In this document: positions 62,466-64,000 of the stretch, piece after piece
Layout of the letters: each line of letters starts with the position of its first letter
How positions within the stretch are numbered: the first letter of the stretch is position 1
Assembly (NCBI GenBank): GCA_009792885.1
Contig: WMCF01000081.1
Location: 745,072 to 809,071, forward strand
From: Eremophila alpestris peregrina
Lineage: Eukaryota; Chordata; Aves; Passeriformes; Alaudidae
Direction: 5' to 3'
Length of the DNA stretch: 64,000 nt
Made by a program: the position numbers and the translations under genes
The notes under the pieces: model-generated
What the model was told of the DNA's origin: nothing
The model's database searches: none
What the model saw: only the letters and a program-made list of their open reading frames with translations

Positions 62466-62747
62466 TCCCTGAGCGAGTGTGTCCGTGCCACGTCGTCCTC
62501 GTCGGTGTCACTGCTGATGGTGATGACACTGAGGGCAGGGCTGGGGGAGCTGGCCAGGAACAGAGCCTGCCGAGGGCTGCTGGGCACACAGGGCTCTGGG
62601 GCCAGCCTCACCGAGGCCTCCTGGCCCTCCGAGCTCACATTGTCCTGTGCTTCTATACAACTTATTCTCTTGACAGCCTTCAGGTTGAGGATCTTTGGAG
62701 AGATGAAGGCTGAATTTTGGATATTGGTGTTTTGTAGCATGTTGCTC
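62466..62747 (-). CDS. HIPK3: HIPK3 internal exon with SUMO-interacting motif
   Basis: 282 bp between acceptor TTCATAG|GAGC and donor GGGA|GTGAGC. It encodes about 94 residues starting SNMLQNTNIQNSAFISPK and ending RTHSLRE. Near the end is SPSPALSVITISSDTDEDD. In HIPK2 the equivalent hydrophobic core followed by acidic residues is the SUMO-interacting motif that directs the kinase to nuclear bodies, and the same role is likely here. The first half is less conserved relative to human HIPK3 than the motif. The exon joins in frame on both sides. Confidence 0.95.
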
Positions 62748-63672
62748 CTATGAAGGAAACACATCATGGGGCGTTTAGTGAACCTCTGCCCAAAAACACC
62801 TACAGACTGTGCTGTTTTCAACAAAACCAAAGCAGGCAATGTAGGCTAAGCCACCAGTTTGGAAAAACACAGAACAGTAAACAGTAAACACAGGCAATAA
62901 TATTCAGCACGGATGGTTTCAGACATTAACAAGAAAGATATCAAGTATGCAATATCAAAGACATCAACATCACAAACAGTATAGTGAAAATCCCACTTTC
63001 TAATAAAGGTAAATACAAATGAAAATCCCATTTGGGTGAAAAACAAGCAAACAAAATCCAGGCAGATTTCCTGCAAAGATTCTCCTTGAAAACAAAAGCT
63101 GATAGCCTCCAGATGAACCCATTGCTTAATACAGGACTGCTAACACTGCCCACATAACCCATACTTCCCCACTTTTGGAGCATCCCACACCCATGCCACT
63201 ACTTTGCATGGCACTGGGGCATATTTTCTTCAGCAAGCAGCTAAAGTATTTTTGGCTATCAGTGCAAGATGACTGTGAGGCACACAGCAACCCTGTTATA
63301 CAGCCTCTCTTTATTTTCAGTAGTCTAAACCTGATATAACCTCCCTCATGTAAACTTAGGAATATCTCATTTGAGCTACTTCAGTATATTCTTATACCTT
63401 CCCAAAGCCTCTAAAGACAACATTCCACCAAGATAGGCATATACTAATCAAAAAGAATTAAAACTAATTAGTATTTCAAGTTTTGTTCCATCTAGTCTAC
63501 CACCAAAATAACACTGAAAACTCAACAAGAAAGGACACATTTTTCATAAAGACTGTCTAAGAGGAATTGTGTCCAACAAAGACGTCACTTCTAGAATTTG
63601 TTCCCTTGCCACAAAACAGCAATGACAGGTACACCATCTTTGAATATTCTGTCTTAGAAATATTCTACCAAC
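62748..63672 (-). other. HIPK3: HIPK3 intron
   Basis: 925-bp intron, AT-rich, no repeats recognised. Human HIPK3 has an isoform with 21 extra residues at this junction. I saw no equivalent exon or acceptor extension here. Confidence 0.85.
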
Positions 63673-63834
63673 CTGTTCTGGCATAGTTTGTTCCTCTTGG
63701 TAGCTGCAGGCTGAGGCCAGACAACGTGTGCAATGCCCACACTAATAGGCTGAGGGGCAGACAAGGTTATCTGATGTGTTACAAGAGGCTGTGGTACCAT
63801 TGAGTTGTAGTGGGTGCCCTGGGTAATCATCTTC
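63673..63834 (-). CDS. HIPK3: HIPK3 internal exon (GIAHVVWPQP region)
   Basis: 162 bp, entered after TTTTCCTCAG and left at CAGAACAG|GTTGGT. It encodes about 54 residues, including the segment QITLSAPQPISVGIAHVVWP and ending in KLCQNR. The GIAHVVWPQP block is nearly invariant in the HIPK1/2/3 family, in the middle region that binds homeoproteins and other partners. Entry and exit phases match the neighbouring exons: it completes GG|G and leaves AG|G. No frameshift or stop is seen. Confidence 0.95.
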
Positions 63835-63933
63835 CTGAGGAAAAGGAAAGGCAGGTTTATATTGCAGGTCGTTACACCTAGTCCTCCTTAAATCACAGCC
63901 AGTGAGGTGTGGCACAAAAGCAGGTGGACTCAC
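63835..63933 (-). other. HIPK3: HIPK3 short intron
   Basis: 99-bp intron from GTGAGT to a pyrimidine-rich acceptor ending TTTTCCTCAG. It is close to the minimum size for a vertebrate intron. The open frame running through part of it is chance. Confidence 0.9.
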
Positions 63934-64000
63934 CCCCAGTCTCCAAGCCTCTGTGGGCCAGCCACAGGATCAGAGGCCAGGGATGTGGCTGGAGCTGCCA
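63934..64000 (-). CDS. HIPK3: HIPK3 internal exon, cut by the window edge
   Basis: Read on the minus strand, after two bases of a split codon, this piece encodes AAPATSLASDPVAGPQRLGDW and then two bases (GG) of a split Gly codon. It ends at a clear donor, ACTGGGG|GTGAGT. The next exon supplies the third base, giving GDWGKM, which agrees with the human HIPK3 sequence as I remember it. HIPK3 is a nuclear Ser/Thr/Tyr kinase that acts with homeodomain factors and in apoptosis and steroid signalling. The kinase domain is encoded further upstream, beyond position 64000. The true exon start is therefore not visible. Confidence 0.88.

Noticed and set aside
1..64000. CRISPR arrays, operons, phage or prokaryotic systems
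   Set aside because: The window has spliced vertebrate exons, long introns and a CpG island. No regularly spaced repeats or bacterial-type genes are seen.

Overview
The window looks like a stretch of bird chromosome, most likely from a songbird. It has long AT-rich non-coding DNA, one CpG island, interrupted vertebrate exons, and several solo retroviral LTRs of the kind common in passerine genomes. The protein evidence shows a vertebrate. The assignment to birds rests on repeat style and gene order and is inference. Nothing prokaryotic, no CRISPR array and no RNA gene was recognised.

Right end (about 54.36-64.0 kb, minus strand): the 3' part of HIPK3, homeodomain-interacting protein kinase 3. 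Seven coding exon pieces join in frame across six introns with GT/AG boundaries. They encode about 493 C-terminal residues: the GIAHVVWPQP region, the SUMO-interacting core VITISSDTDEDD, the Ser-rich segment, and the Tyr/His-rich tail ending in SQYPFM. A terminal exon of about 3.5 kb carries a long 3' UTR. The kinase domain lies beyond the right edge.

Middle (about 49.2-50.1 kb): a CpG island holding, on the minus strand, a candidate first coding exon. It encodes an Arg/Pro-rich leader and a leucine-rich signal peptide, and stops at a GTAAGC splice donor. HIPK3 is followed head-to-tail by KIAA1549L in human 11p13, so this is most likely the first exon of KIAA1549L (UPF0606 family). The identification rests on synteny and exon architecture, not on direct protein matching.

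Left three quarters (1-49.4 kb): no convincing coding exon on either strand. It is best read as the first intron of KIAA1549L, which is also very long in human. Its recognisable content is mobile-element remains. Two inverted copies of a 1.1-1.45 kb solo LTR family lie 14 kb apart (15505-16928 and 29570-31644, the second with a 5-bp target duplication ATGGC). A 302-bp solo LTR sits inside the first copy with a perfect 6-bp duplication GTGGAT. An extra LTR-like segment of about 630 bp sits inside the second copy. A separate 556-bp solo LTR (36371-36926) has a 6-bp duplication CCTCCC. A decayed CR1/L3-type LINE fragment lies near 42-42.8 kb. The rest is microsatellites, A-rich tracts and unremarkable intronic sequence.

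I found no previously undescribed biological system. The most useful observations are the nested LTR structures with exact target duplications, the probable KIAA1549L promoter and signal-peptide exon, and lineage-specific changes in the HIPK3 tail (polyglutamine tract, tandem splice acceptor).
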